Below the pieces are notes generated by a model. It did not search any database. It saw only the letters and a list, made by a program, of their open reading frames with translations, and was not told the origin of the DNA. Shown piece by piece: positions 9,477-18,874 of a stretch of 64,000 nucleotides of DNA. Both the position numbers and the translations under genes were made by a program. The stretch comes from JBBQZU01 sp038207425 (GTDB lineage: Bacteria > Bacteroidota > Bacteroidia > Flavobacteriales_D > Cryomorphaceae), in the NCBI GenBank assembly GCA_038207425.1, contig JBBQZU010000004.1:1-64000 (forward strand). Direction: 5' to 3'. Within the stretch, counting starts at the first letter, position 1; each line of letters starts with the position of its first letter.

Positions 9477-10208
9477 ACGGCGATACCTTCTCCAAAATTA
9501 ACTATTTGCTCATTGGCACTTTCGCGCTGCGTAATTGGCCAATCTTGTTAGGTGGTTGAATTACTGGGTATTCCATTGATGCTTACCCCCACTGTCCTGG
9601 TTTAGAACTTGGTCCTGATGACCAACGCAATATTACGGTTTTTTACACATTGACTCCTCCTTGATTTCTATCCTGTTGGCTTGATGTGTACTTCTGTCTA
9701 TTTTCGCGGCAGCAATGGTCTCATCTCTTATACATCATGAGTAATAGCAAGAGTTTTTGGGTGTTGACACAAGTTGTTGTCAGCCGAAGGTAGAGGCTTG
9801 ATCACTGTATGCTGATGCAATGGAGTTTTTGCATTTGCACGCAGTACTGCGGATGTTCAAATAGGCACTGAGATATTTGTAACTACATCCGGAGATGCCC
9901 GAACATGATTGATTTGCCAAACCCGATATTTGCTCTGGAATGTGGAAAGTATAAGACCCAATCAAACCATAGGAGAGAAATGTATATATACCAATTTCCA
10001 GGGGTTTCATGTAATTGGTGGAAACTATTTGTGCCGCATTATGAAAACGAAAATGAAGCGAGATTGAGCATTGTTGATCCAGCATAAACTGGCTAGTAAC
10101 CGTGTAGCGTTTTACAGTTATGCAACCCTTAAGATTGTTGATGAATGGAGTAATTTAGAAAAGAGAATTTTGTGTTGGAAATAACCAGTTTGATGCGATT
10201 CATCGAAT
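9477..10208. other. 732-base gene-free stretch
   Basis: No supported gene. The longest frames (9780-10085 minus, 9905-10087 plus) are antisense to each other and have a random-looking composition (Ser/Cys/Tyr-rich, no signal peptide, no domain). The permease promoter sits at its left edge (9493-9500). No tRNA cloverleaf, long inverted repeat or insertion-sequence end was seen. It may be decayed sequence, but I could not recognise a parent gene in any frame. Confidence 0.5.
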
Positions 10209-11150
10209 TTAATTCAACAATTCTTTCATCCATTCTATCAATTCAACTTCATCCACAATCGACCATGAGTGGGGGTGTCTTTGTCCGTTCGATCGATAAC
10301 CGGTTTGATAGGTTTGCATAAATTCTGCTTTTTCATTTCCCAGCAATACCAAACGATTTATAAGTTCTGCTGATACTTCAAAATTAGACAAGTGAACTGT
10401 TTGGTTGCGGTTTTTTATTCTCCACATAATATCTACATCGTGATAGGTTCTCACGGCAGTGCTTATTAAATATTTTTCGTTTTGCCCATAATCTTTATTC
10501 ATGCTAAAGGCGTTGATTTTAGAATAGGTCGACACGTTTTCTCGCGGAATGCCGTAGTCATTTTTTATATGTCCCATTGCTCTTACGGCCTCTTCAACCG
10601 CTAATTCCGAATAGTTGTTTGTTGCACTTTCTTCGAGTTGCTCATAGATTGTAAAAATGTCAAGGGGCGAATCAACGGTAAAAATCCCTTTTGGTTGAAC
10701 AGGAAATTTGCTTGGAAACTCCTTACAAAGTTCTACATATCTCATGGCAATCATGCCACCCGCAGAGAGGCCGCCTAAAACAAAAGTGTTGCTCCTTACT
10801 TTGTATCGGTTTAGGATATCTTGAAATACACTGGTTAATTTTTCTTGTGTTACGGAATCGGCATATAGCTTATTGCCGCCTGCGTAGAATATGGTCAGTA
10901 TATTATTTGCATAAGCAATATGGTGTAATTTTGTTTCATCGGGAGTGTCTTCAGGGATTTGTCCAAACCCTGACAAGAGTACAAGTGCACCTGAAATCAT
11001 ATCTTCATTTTCAGGCGCTACGACTAAATAGTGACCACTATAGAAATCATTCTCATCCAGTGAAATCTTTTTAATTGTTTGCGAAAAAGTTTGATTTAAT
11101 CCAAATAGGAAGAAGGCCAGACTTATGAATAATTTGGTGGTGTTTTTCAT
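10209..11150 (-). CDS. Secreted alpha/beta-hydrolase-fold protein
   Basis: 313 residues with a signal peptide (LFISLAFFLFGLNQTFSQ). The fold is suggested by a strand followed by an oxyanion-like turn (ALVLLSGFGQIPED, residues 55-68) and a nucleophile elbow G-L-S-A-G-G with Ser129 as the likely nucleophile (NTFVLGGLSAGGMIAMRYV). A late histidine in RHPHSWSIVDEVELIEWM fits the catalytic His, and IFTVDSPLD may carry the acid. The substrate is unknown; esterase or peptidase activity in the periplasm is plausible. It is a single gene with AT-rich codon use, like its neighbours in this stretch. Confidence 0.68.
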   Translation of the reverse strand: MKNTTKLFISLAFFLFGLNQTFSQTIKKISLDENDFYSGHYLVVAPENEDMISGALVLLSGFGQIPEDTPDETKLHHIAYANNILTIFYAGGNKLYADSVTQEKLTSVFQDILNRYKVRSNTFVLGGLSAGGMIAMRYVELCKEFPSKFPVQPKGIFTVDSPLDIFTIYEQLEESATNNYSELAVEEAVRAMGHIKNDYGIPRENVSTYSKINAFSMNKDYGQNEKYLISTAVRTYHDVDIMWRIKNRNQTVHLSNFEVSAELINRLVLLGNEKAEFMQTYQTGYRSNGQRHPHSWSIVDEVELIEWMKELLN

Positions 11151-11435
11151 ATCGACTTGTCCTTTTAAAAAGAGAAATAATGTGAGTCCGTTATTTTCAC
11201 ACTCAACCTTCCAAAGCTAACCTAAATAGCTAATGGAAGAATATTGGGTCAAGGATTTTTCTTATCTGCATCCCAAATGGCTGGGGCGTATAGGCAGAAG
11301 GGTTCGTTTGTCAAAAAGCTGCTTTACCTATTGGAAAAAGTTTCGCAACAATTGCAGGTGGTTCCTCAGCATAGCGGTTTTATTCTGTGCTTTTCAAACT
11401 CAGTAAAGTCTTTGTTGCCGACGGTTTGCTTTTTA
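11151..11435. other. Intergenic region without a supported gene
   Basis: 285 bases between two minus-strand genes. A plus-strand frame from about 11233 encodes some 55 basic, Trp-rich residues but has no promoter element or domain, so it is not called. No terminator or repeat was seen. Confidence 0.4.
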
Positions 11436-11957
11436 TTATCCTGTGTTTCCACCAAATTGTTGGTCCCATTTGGGTTTTAGTTTTATAAAATAATATACAC
11501 CAAGCCCCATAACCACTGCTGTGCCAATTGCTGTCATATTGTAAAATACGCTGTTTGGAATACCACTTTCAATAACCACTTTAGGCATTCTTACTAATGT
11601 TTCAGAAACAAAAGCTCCGTAAACTCCGATGATGCTCCAATACATAAAACTAAAATGAAGCGAAACATAACTCTTGGTTGGTCGCTTTGTGAGAATGGGT
11701 ATGAGTCCGCAAAAAAGTGTCAAGGTGCTGATCACTGCTGTCCAATGAAATATGCCCCAAGTTCCAAAAAGCCGGTAAGTCATAAAAGCCGTTATTAAGA
11801 CTACAAGCATGGTGAATGCGTAAAACCGGCCAGTTATTTTGTGCTTCGCTGTACCTTTTTTCATAATGAGAACAAGCGTTCCCAATATTAATGCAAGTAA
11901 TGAAGAGATGAAATGAACAAGTCCCGTCTCACTCGTTATGAAATTTCCAAAATTCAT
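11436..11957 (-). CDS. DUF2306 family membrane protein
   Basis: 173 residues with four to five hydrophobic helices (LVHFISSLLALILGTLVLIM, TMLVVLITAFMTYRLFG, VISTLTLFCGLIPIL, FMYWSIIGVYGAFVSETLV and AIGTAVVMGLGVYYFIKL). The motif KKGTAKHKITGRFYAF after the first helix, together with a His in each of helices one and three, is characteristic of DUF2306. The family is an integral inner-membrane protein of unknown function. It is a lone gene, with about 540 bases of gene-free sequence upstream. Confidence 0.75.
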   Translation of the reverse strand: MNFGNFITSETGLVHFISSLLALILGTLVLIMKKGTAKHKITGRFYAFTMLVVLITAFMTYRLFGTWGIFHWTAVISTLTLFCGLIPILTKRPTKSYVSLHFSFMYWSIIGVYGAFVSETLVRMPKVVIESGIPNSVFYNMTAIGTAVVMGLGVYYFIKLKPKWDQQFGGNTG

Positions 11958-12498
11958 ATTTTTCTGTTATCAGTTCTATTTCTACCTAGTGTCATTCTTT
12001 AGTGATTGCGTAAATCATTTTGCGCTCCACTCTGCCGTTTTATTGCGTAAAGTTCGCGTTTGAAACCAATCTGTTTTCGTCATCACCAAATGTATCAGAA
12101 TAGTGCAAACAATCTAAAGCCTTGCCTATTGTTTTCAACTTGATGCTTGTGCAAAGGGCGCATGCCTGTTTATTCATGGTATACATGCACCGTACTGCTG
12201 AATATGCGCGGAAGGCAATGGTTTTTATATTACTAGACCTTATTGGCCTGTCGGGGAAATTTCATTTTTTATGCGCCCACTATTTTCACCCGTTTCCAAA
12301 TACCCAACAATAATTATTTGAATTGCGACGAAAGTACTTTGCCCTTTTTTACGAAAATACCTGCACAAGTTGTTTTGAAGACGATTTGTGGCAACAGAAC
12401 CTTGTCAAAACATAAATGTCTGCAATAATAATGCATTATATTTTTCTTTAGCCTTACGCGCTTTTCTTTTACATTAACACCTTGAAATTCGACAAACG
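11958..12498. other. 541-base gene-free stretch
   Basis: Holds the divergent promoters of the DUF2306 gene and the threonylcarbamoyl-AMP synthase gene, but no frame with a credible product. A 12-bp palindrome, ATAATGCATTAT, lies at 12428-12439, about 60 bp before the synthase gene, and could be an operator or chance in AT-rich DNA. No tRNA, terminator or mobile-element end was seen. Confidence 0.45.
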
Positions 12499-13110
12499 AT
12501 GCTGATTAATATTCATCCCGACAATCCCGACCAAAAAAAAATGAAGCAGGTAGCCGACTGCTTGCGAAACGGTGGCGTGATAATTTATCCTACTGATACA
12601 GTCTATAGCTTCGGCTGCGACCTCATGAGCGTAAAGGCAGTGGCCCGCGTAGCCCAGCTTAAGGGTCTCAAGCCCGAAAAGGCAAACTTTTCAATTATTT
12701 GCTATGATCTGAGTCATATCAGCGAGTATGCACGTATTGAAACGCCTGATTATAAACTGATGAAGAAATCGTTGCCGGGTGCTTTTACATTTATTCTCAA
12801 TGCAAGCAGCAAAGTACCGCGCATATTTAAAGCCAACAAAAAAACGATAGGTATACGCGTCCCCGACAATAGCATCGCACGTGGGTTGGTTGAGCTGCTC
12901 GGCAATCCGCTTATAGCATCATCGGTGCACGATGAAGACGAAGTAATTGAATACACCACCGACCCTGAACTGATTCACGAAAAGTACGGCCACCAGGTTG
13001 ATATGGTCATAAATGGCGGATACGGACACAACGAAGCAAGTACAATTGTAGACCTTACCGATGGCGAACCAGTAATTGTAAGGCAGGGTATCGGTGAGCT
13101 AGATTTGTGA
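12499..13110 (+). CDS. L-threonylcarbamoyladenylate synthase (Sua5/YciO/YrdC family)
   Basis: 203 residues spanning a single YrdC domain. The enzyme makes threonylcarbamoyl-AMP from threonine, bicarbonate and ATP for the t6A37 modification of tRNAs that read ANN codons. Seen in the sequence: the substrate-binding start GGVIIYPTDTVYSFGCD (25-41), SLPGAFTFIL (91-100), TIGIRVPDN (116-124), PLIASSVHDEDE, and the late STIVDLTDGEPVIVRQG. It lacks the extra C-terminal domain of long Sua5 proteins and is closest to the short YciO-like form, so the assignment to the essential t6A step is likely but not certain. Confidence 0.85.
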   Translation: MLINIHPDNPDQKKMKQVADCLRNGGVIIYPTDTVYSFGCDLMSVKAVARVAQLKGLKPEKANFSIICYDLSHISEYARIETPDYKLMKKSLPGAFTFILNASSKVPRIFKANKKTIGIRVPDNSIARGLVELLGNPLIASSVHDEDEVIEYTTDPELIHEKYGHQVDMVINGGYGHNEASTIVDLTDGEPVIVRQGIGELDL

Positions 13111-13319
13111 AGGGGAATGCTGAAATTAGAAATAAGAAATTCTAAGTATTATGTTTACATGCTGTGCTTTGTTTGCATTGCGGCGTCCGGCAAAGTTCAA
13201 TCCGATTTGCTGTAAGCAAATACCAATCGCTAACAGCTAAAAACCCGTCTGAACCCAACCACTGTCAGGGTAGTCACCACTCAGTCTGAAAACCAATCAC
13301 CAAAAACTAAAAGCCGGAA

Positions 13320-14411
13320 CTACACATCCTTCACCGGCACCGGACGTACTTCATAGAGCGTATTCCAGTATTTGCCAGTTATTATCAAATTGCCGTTGGC
13401 AGGATTTATTGCTACACCGTTTAGCACATCCATGGCAGGGTTTAGTTCAGCATGGTCTACCATTCCGCGTGCTGAGTACACATCGGTTACAATGCCGGTG
13501 GTTGCATCTATTGCAATAATTTCTGCAGTGGTCCAGATATTGGCATATATAGTGCCATTGTGATATTCCAATTCGTTGATGCGGGCTATTTCACCGCGGT
13601 CATCAAATACCCGCATACGGCCGGTTTCTTCCAGCGATTCGGGATCGAGAAAGTAAAGCATCGCTGAGCCATCAGAAGCAATCAGCGATTGATTGTTGTG
13701 GGTAAGGCCCCAGCCTTCATTTGTGTCAAACGCAAAAGCAAACTCCCTGATAAATTCAAAGGTTTCTAAACGGTATATATAACCACGCCCTGTTTTATAA
13801 CTCAGTTGGTATATTTTACCATTGAGTATGGTGATGCCTTCGCCAAATATGCTGCTATCCATTTCTTTTTCCTGAAGTACTTTGCCGGTGAGCAGCTCTA
13901 TTTTGCGCAAGAGCGACTCACCATACTGTCCAGTGCCTTCGTACAAGTAGCCACTGTGTATAAGGAGCCCTTGTGTAAAGCTTTTCACATCGTGGGGGTA
14001 TCTGCGCAATACTTCAAACGTCCATCGGCGGGCAGGAGTGGGGGCCACAATGGTATAGTCGCGGTAGCGGGTGCCGGTGCGCCCATCGTCAAAACCCGCT
14101 TCTATTTTAAGCCTTACCTTGCCACCGCCGGTGGATACTGTGGGGATTGATATTTTTCCATTTTCAGATTCAGCCAGAATCATTCGCGTATCGGCTTGCA
14201 ATACCCGCACATTGCTCAGTGAAAGGCCTGCAGCAGTAGGCTCTACACTGAATCGTATAGTGTCGCCGTATATCAGTATTTCGGGTTGCACAGTTTTTAT
14301 CCTTATTGACGGTTGTGCTTTTGGTTTGGCTTTGCCATCGGGTATTTTGGCATCGTCGCTACATGCCACGAGGGCTATAATTGCAATGACGGGCAGTAGG
14401 TGTTTACGCAT
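13320..14411 (-). CDS. Glutaminyl-peptide cyclotransferase (plant/bacterial beta-propeller type), lipoprotein
   Basis: About 363 residues from the ATG at 14411, which begins a lipoprotein signal (LLPVIAIIALVACSDD, with the Cys as lipid anchor). The enzyme cyclises N-terminal glutamine to pyroglutamate. After an N-terminal Ig-like segment, the five-bladed propeller of the Glu_cyclase_2 family is plain: YPHDVKSFTQGL, YLYEGTGQYGESLLRK, FGEGITIL, GWGLTHNN, IASDGSAMLYFLDP, INELEYHNGTIYANIW, and the final DVLNGVAINPANGNLIITGK. It would act in the periplasm or on the outer membrane. The ATG overlaps the stop of the upstream NAD(P)HX gene by 8 bp, so the two are coupled. Confidence 0.87.
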   Translation of the reverse strand: MRKHLLPVIAIIALVACSDDAKIPDGKAKPKAQPSIRIKTVQPEILIYGDTIRFSVEPTAAGLSLSNVRVLQADTRMILAESENGKISIPTVSTGGGKVRLKIEAGFDDGRTGTRYRDYTIVAPTPARRWTFEVLRRYPHDVKSFTQGLLIHSGYLYEGTGQYGESLLRKIELLTGKVLQEKEMDSSIFGEGITILNGKIYQLSYKTGRGYIYRLETFEFIREFAFAFDTNEGWGLTHNNQSLIASDGSAMLYFLDPESLEETGRMRVFDDRGEIARINELEYHNGTIYANIWTTAEIIAIDATTGIVTDVYSARGMVDHAELNPAMDVLNGVAINPANGNLIITGKYWNTLYEVRPVPVKDV

Positions 14412-15936
14412 TTTTGAGGGTATTGAAAGCCTGTCCAATTGTTTCTATGAGATCTGTAGCCAGCAGCGATTCGTGGCTTTGCGGGGCCAAATCGCCTGCC
14501 AGGCCGTGAATATACATGCCGAGCGCCGCAGCAGCATAAGGGGTATAACCGCTTGCCAGCAGGCCTGTTATTATTCCGGTAAGCGCATCGCCCATGCCGG
14601 CGGTGGCCATACCGGGATTTCCCGTAAGGTTTATACATACATTGCCATCAGGTGTGCTCAGGCTGCTATGCGCACCCTTCAGGAGTATGTGTACACCGTA
14701 TTTTGCACTGAGTTCTCGCTGTTTTTGTACGCCATCAAAGTGGTTCATTTTATGGCCGGTAAGCCGCGAAAATTCGCCGGGGTGGGGGGTAAGTATGGTG
14801 CCTTTCGGCAAAAACGAGAGCCAAGTTTTATTTTCAGAAAGTATGTTTAGTGCATCGGCATCTATCACCAGGGGCGCAGTAGATTCTTGTATCAGCAATT
14901 TAAGAGCACGTGCACTCTCTTCATGGGTTCCCATGCCCGGCCCTACGCCCACGGCGCTCCACTGACTGAGTGTGGGAAGGTATCCGAAATGTCCGGCATC
15001 GTCGGTGCTGATCATTGCTTCGGGCGTGTGGTGCAGTATGGTGGCTGCTCCGGCTGCTCCGGTATGTACAGTGAGCAATCCTGCCCCGGCGCGCAGGCAG
15101 GCTTTCGCCGAAAGGCTTATGGCGCCCCACTTTCCTGAGCTGCCCCCAATGAGCAGCGCATGGCCCAAGGTGCCTTTATGATCAAAGCGGTTGCGCGGTT
15201 TCCACAATGCTTTCGCAAAATGATTGTCAACCAAGTGATAGGAGGTATCCGTATCGCGTATGAAAGCAGGGTGAATACCTATGTCCAACACATGCACCTT
15301 ACCTACTACCGGCGCGCACTCAGCCAGGAAGAAGGAGAGTTTAGGATTCTGAAAAGTCAGCACATGGTTTGAGTGCACAATTTTGTGCAGGTCCGCATTT
15401 GGGTTGCTGTCGCAAAATAGTCCGCTGGGCATATCAATACTCACCACCAATGCCCCTGAGTTATTTATACGCTCTATGGTATTGGCCCCAAGGCCATCAG
15501 CAGCTCTGCTCAACCCTATACCAAATAGGGCGTCAATAATTACACAATCGTTAGGAAATGCAGGTAATTCAGAGGCTTTACGAACTTCACTCAGCGATTT
15601 TTTTAGAGGACCGAGCCTTCCGTAATTTGCTTTAAAATCATCGCTTTCATTGCCGCTGATGTGCACCACAGTGATGGAAACGTTGTAGCCCGACCTGTTC
15701 AGCAATCTGGCAATGGCCAGTCCGTCGCCGCCATTATTTCCGGTACCGCATACCACATGAAATTGCCACTGACCTTCCTCAGTAATTGAAGGAGGAAATA
15801 GTTTGGGAGCGTTTTCATAAATCCAGTCAAAGCAGCGGCCCGCGGCGCGCTCCATCAACTCAATAGATTTTATCGGCTCATTTTTTATGGTGTAGGCATC
15901 ACCCGCCTTTATCTGTTCGGCGCTGAAAATCTTCAA
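14404..15936 (-). CDS. nnr: Bifunctional NAD(P)HX epimerase / ADP-dependent NAD(P)HX dehydratase
   Basis: 510 residues in two domains. The N-terminal YjeF_N epimerase (1-215) interconverts R and S forms of damaged hydrated NAD(P)H and shows VVCGTGNNGGDGLAIARLL (61-79) and VSIDMPSGLF. The C-terminal ribokinase-like dehydratase (about 230-510) restores NAD(P)H using ADP and shows GSSGKWGAISLSAKACLRAG, GVGPGMGT, LVIDADALNIL, LTPHPGEFSRL and NPGMATAGMGDALTGI. The start codon appears to be TTG at 15936: it begins the canonical KIFSAEQIKAGD sequence and no ATG is near it. Cytoplasmic housekeeping metabolite repair; coupled to the downstream cyclotransferase gene by overlap. Confidence 0.93.
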   Translation of the reverse strand: MKIFSAEQIKAGDAYTIKNEPIKSIELMERAAGRCFDWIYENAPKLFPPSITEEGQWQFHVVCGTGNNGGDGLAIARLLNRSGYNVSITVVHISGNESDDFKANYGRLGPLKKSLSEVRKASELPAFPNDCVIIDALFGIGLSRAADGLGANTIERINNSGALVVSIDMPSGLFCDSNPNADLHKIVHSNHVLTFQNPKLSFFLAECAPVVGKVHVLDIGIHPAFIRDTDTSYHLVDNHFAKALWKPRNRFDHKGTLGHALLIGGSSGKWGAISLSAKACLRAGAGLLTVHTGAAGAATILHHTPEAMISTDDAGHFGYLPTLSQWSAVGVGPGMGTHEESARALKLLIQESTAPLVIDADALNILSENKTWLSFLPKGTILTPHPGEFSRLTGHKMNHFDGVQKQRELSAKYGVHILLKGAHSSLSTPDGNVCINLTGNPGMATAGMGDALTGIITGLLASGYTPYAAAALGMYIHGLAGDLAPQSHESLLATDLIETIGQAFNTLKNA

Positions 15937-16058
15937 ACTACAATTGTATTGATTTGCGTGCTAAATTAGCAAAATGGGGCCACCTTGCTCAAATACTCAG
16001 CGCTTATTTATGAGCGTTCTTTATTAAGCTTTCGCCGAAATGTTCTGATGAATGAATA

Positions 16059-16928
16059 TTAGAAATAGAAGAACATGAAGAGAGAACCACCGGTATTGTC
16101 GGTATCAATTCTGAATGCCGATGTACCGCCCTGGTCAGTCACTGTGGTTACAAATTGCTCTGAATCACCACCCACGGGCACCGTCCATTGCTCAGCTATG
16201 ATGGTGCTATTGCCGGTATAGCTGTACCCCATGCCAAATCCATATTCAAAGCCCAGCGACCACTTAGGGAACAGGAATATCTCTGCACCTACAAATGCCC
16301 TTGCGCCAAGGCGGAACGTGGTGCCTTTTTTAAATTCGGTCATGTATGCACCGATGGCGTCAATATTGGTTGTTTCCGCAGGGTCATTTTGGAAATCGAG
16401 CTCAAACTCGCTGCGCAACGGACTTGTATTTTGAGGGGTTATACCGTTACCGTAATCAAACTTGTGCTTTTCAGTACCGAAGCCAATGCCGGCTTCCGCG
16501 CCATAAAATCCTTGAATACGGGTATTTCCTTTTCTTTTCTCTATCCCAAACGAGACGTATAAATTGTTGAAGTTGCGGCTGTAATTGTCTTCTACTGTGG
16601 TATTGGTGGGCGTAGTGCTGAATTCAGGTACAAAAGACTTTCGGCTATCAGCAAGTATACCAAACCGGGCCGAGGCTCTGTATGCCAGATTGGCGCTCTT
16701 AAAGTACTTTCCGGTAATGGCAAAATTCGAATTTGTAAAATTAGCCGTAGGTGCTGCATTGCCATTCTGATTGAAAAAGTTGCCGAAATATTCAAGAAAC
16801 GGCACGGCATCGATTCCTATGGCCCAGTTGCCTGCTTCAGGCAGGAAGGGTTCGCCTTTTTTCGAAACGGGTTGCGCTGAAGCAGCGATGGATAGCAATA
16901 TGGCTATAGCCAGGGTAATTTTTTTCAT
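16059..16928 (-). CDS. Outer-membrane beta-barrel protein
   Basis: 289 residues. A signal peptide (ITLAIAILLSIAASAQ) precedes alternating amphipathic strands (NFAITGKYFKSANLAYRASA, NLYVSFGIEKRKGN, FYGAEAGIGFGTE, FRLGARAFVGAEIFLFPKW, LGFEYGFGMGYSY), and the chain ends in an aromatic strand (SLFMFFYF), typical of an outer-membrane barrel with a C-terminal Phe. Probably 10-14 strands. Function unknown; no porin or transport motif could be read. Flanked by cytoplasmic housekeeping genes and probably transcribed on its own. Confidence 0.8.
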   Translation of the reverse strand: MKKITLAIAILLSIAASAQPVSKKGEPFLPEAGNWAIGIDAVPFLEYFGNFFNQNGNAAPTANFTNSNFAITGKYFKSANLAYRASARFGILADSRKSFVPEFSTTPTNTTVEDNYSRNFNNLYVSFGIEKRKGNTRIQGFYGAEAGIGFGTEKHKFDYGNGITPQNTSPLRSEFELDFQNDPAETTNIDAIGAYMTEFKKGTTFRLGARAFVGAEIFLFPKWSLGFEYGFGMGYSYTGNSTIIAEQWTVPVGGDSEQFVTTVTDQGGTSAFRIDTDNTGGSLFMFFYF

Positions 16929-16995
16929 TTTACGACTTTGTATGTGTTCTTAAACTTCATTCCGTTCAAAAAATTATTCATGCAGCTCATTACAT

Positions 16996-17652
16996 TTATG
17001 ATGCTTCCTTGTCCTGCAGCATTGGCACAAACCTGAATGCCCCGTGGTTGCTTATTTCCACGGTTCCATCAGGGCGCTTTATAAGTTTGGTCATTTCCTG
17101 CACTTCACCTTCGCCAAGGGGCACCACGAGTATGCCTCCGGGTTTCAGTTGGTCTACAAGGTCTTTGGGTATATAAGGCGCACCGCAGGTAATCAACACC
17201 CTGTCGAATGGAGCGAAAGAAGGCAGACCCTTATATCCGTCGCCGAAAAACAGCTTGGCGGTAGAGTTTAGCTTGGCGAGCAATTGCTGGGCTGATTTAA
17301 AAAGATTTTTTTGGCGTTCTACGGTATACACTTTTATACCCATAGCAGTGAGTATTGCGGTTTGGTAGCCGCTTCCGGTGCCTATTTCGAGTACTTTTTG
17401 CCCGGCACTTACATCGAGCAGCGTGGTTTGAAAAGCTACGGTATAAGGCTGCGAAATGGTTTGTCCTGAACCTATCGGGAAAGCCTTGTCGGAATAGGCA
17501 AAATCAAGAAAGGCTGAGTCAAGAAAGTAATGCCGCGGCACGCGCATCATGGCATCGAGCACTTCTTTTTTTGAAATGCCTTTGCTTATCAATGTATCTA
17601 TAAGTTGCCTGCGAAGGCCCTGATGTTTGTAGGAATCAACCAATGTGCTCAT
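16996..17652 (-). CDS. pcm: Protein-L-isoaspartate O-methyltransferase
   Basis: 218 residues, the usual length. The enzyme methylates isoaspartyl residues in aged proteins with S-adenosylmethionine to start their repair. Seen: the start DSYKHQGLRRQLIDTLISKG, the conserved PRHYFLD, the family motif FPIGSGQTISQPYTVAFQ, SAM motif I as VLEIGTGSGYQTAIL, the YTVERQ acidic loop, and LITCGAPYIPKDLVDQLKPG followed by LVVPLG. Cytoplasmic. A TACATTTA element about 10 bp upstream of the ATG could be its promoter. Confidence 0.94.
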   Translation of the reverse strand: MSTLVDSYKHQGLRRQLIDTLISKGISKKEVLDAMMRVPRHYFLDSAFLDFAYSDKAFPIGSGQTISQPYTVAFQTTLLDVSAGQKVLEIGTGSGYQTAILTAMGIKVYTVERQKNLFKSAQQLLAKLNSTAKLFFGDGYKGLPSFAPFDRVLITCGAPYIPKDLVDQLKPGGILVVPLGEGEVQEMTKLIKRPDGTVEISNHGAFRFVPMLQDKEAS

Positions 17653-17762
17653 GGGCTAAATGTAACCAAAATCAAAACCATCTTTCTGCTGTTAATAAAA
17701 ATGAATAAAGGAATAGGGGTTGATAAATTCATGACCTACATTTGTAGAAACACAAGTTAATT

Positions 17763-18752
17763 ATGCTGAAAATAGGTGTACTCGGCGCAGGCCATCTTGG
17801 AAAGATCCACATTAAGTGTATAAAGAATATTCCTGAATTCGAGCTGGTAGGTTTTTACGATCCAAATGATGCAGTGGCGGTAGAGGCGGCGCAGAAAATG
17901 GGCGTAAAAAAATTTAATTCTATAGATGAACTTATCGACGCGGTGGAAGTGGTAGATATTGTAACTCCCACCTTAAGCCACTACGACTGCGCGGCAAGGG
18001 CGCTGAAGAAGTCGAGGCATATATTCATTGAAAAACCTATTACCAATACCATCGAAGAAGCAAAATCGCTTATGGCGCTGGCGCAGGAAGCTAGCGTGAA
18101 AGTGCAGGTAGGTCACGTAGAGCGATTTAACCCCGCTTTCACCGCAGCGCGCGAACATCTCGATAACCCCATGTTTATTGAGTCGCACAGGCTGGCGCAG
18201 TTTAATCCCCGCGGCACGGATGTATCAGTAGTGCTCGATCTTATGATTCACGATCTCGATATTATACTGAGTGTAGTAAAAGCAAATATAAAGCGCATCA
18301 GCGCAAGCGGTGTGGCCATAGTGAGCGAAGAGCCCGATATTGCAAATGCCCGCCTTGAGTTTGACAACGGCTGCGTGGCAAACCTCACCGCGAGTAGGTT
18401 TTCACTGAAAAATATGCGCAAAACCCGTTTCTTTCAGCGCAATGCATACATCGCTGTCGACTTTCTGACCAAGGAAACCGAAGTGGTGAAAATGCGTGAT
18501 ATTGAAGGAGATGCCGATCCGTTTTCGATGACCATTGACCTTGGCGAAGGCCGCGGCAGCAAGGAGATTTTCTTCGAAAAGCCAACCATTGAGAACAACA
18601 ATGCCATACAGGATGAGCTTTCTTCATTTGCACGAGCTATCATTGATGATACTGTGCCACCCGTTACCATTGAAGATGGATATAAGGCGCTCGACGTAGC
18701 CTACAAAATCGTTGAGAAGCTTAAAATTTCTACCCCTCTGGTAGAAAATTAA
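17763..18752 (+). CDS. Gfo/Idh/MocA family oxidoreductase
   Basis: 329 residues. The N-terminal Rossmann fold has the NAD(P)-binding GVLGAGHLGKIHI (5-17), VDIVTPTLSHYDCAARAL and the catalytic EKPITNTIEEAKSLM. The C-terminal domain carries VGHVERFNPA and the LDLMIHDLDIILSVV motif common to these dehydrogenases. They act on sugars, inositol or biliverdin; UDP-sugar or bacillosamine-type substrates are possible because a sugar transferase gene follows 1 kb downstream, but this is position-based inference. A TACATTTG promoter element at 17737-17744 sits 18 bp before the ATG. A weak terminator hairpin follows at 18807. Confidence 0.86.
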   Translation: MLKIGVLGAGHLGKIHIKCIKNIPEFELVGFYDPNDAVAVEAAQKMGVKKFNSIDELIDAVEVVDIVTPTLSHYDCAARALKKSRHIFIEKPITNTIEEAKSLMALAQEASVKVQVGHVERFNPAFTAAREHLDNPMFIESHRLAQFNPRGTDVSVVLDLMIHDLDIILSVVKANIKRISASGVAIVSEEPDIANARLEFDNGCVANLTASRFSLKNMRKTRFFQRNAYIAVDFLTKETEVVKMRDIEGDADPFSMTIDLGEGRGSKEIFFEKPTIENNNAIQDELSSFARAIIDDTVPPVTIEDGYKALDVAYKIVEKLKISTPLVEN

Positions 18753-18806
18753 CAATCTATACAATTACTTTTCGGGTAATACGTTAACACCCATGTTTAC
18801 GGTTTA

Positions 18807-18825
18807 AGCCTTTACAGGCTCTTTT
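18807..18825 (+). terminator. Weak intrinsic terminator after the oxidoreductase gene
   Basis: A 5-bp stem, AGCCT / AGGCT, with loop TTAC is followed by CTTTT. It is the only hairpin with a T-run between this gene and the next lipoprotein gene, whose own TACTTTTG promoter element begins at 18842. Short stem, hence low confidence. Confidence 0.4.
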
Positions 18826-18874
18826 AACCACCAATTTGAATTACTTTTGCCGCCTAAAAAAATCCCTGTGCTGA

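Noticed and set aside
9780..10085. 101-residue minus-strand frame
   Set aside because: Random-looking Ser/Cys/Tyr-rich composition, no domain, signal or promoter, and opposed by another frame on the plus strand.
11233..11400. Short basic, Trp-rich plus-strand frame in the 11.2 kb gap
   Set aside because: No promoter element, no family, and about what chance would give in a 285-base gap.
12428..12439. 12-bp palindrome ATAATGCATTAT
   Set aside because: Could be an operator, but such palindromes are frequent in AT-rich gaps and nothing else supports it.
14071..14850. 259-residue plus-strand frame
   Set aside because: Entirely antisense to the cyclotransferase and nnr genes, which have clear family motifs; a compositional shadow.
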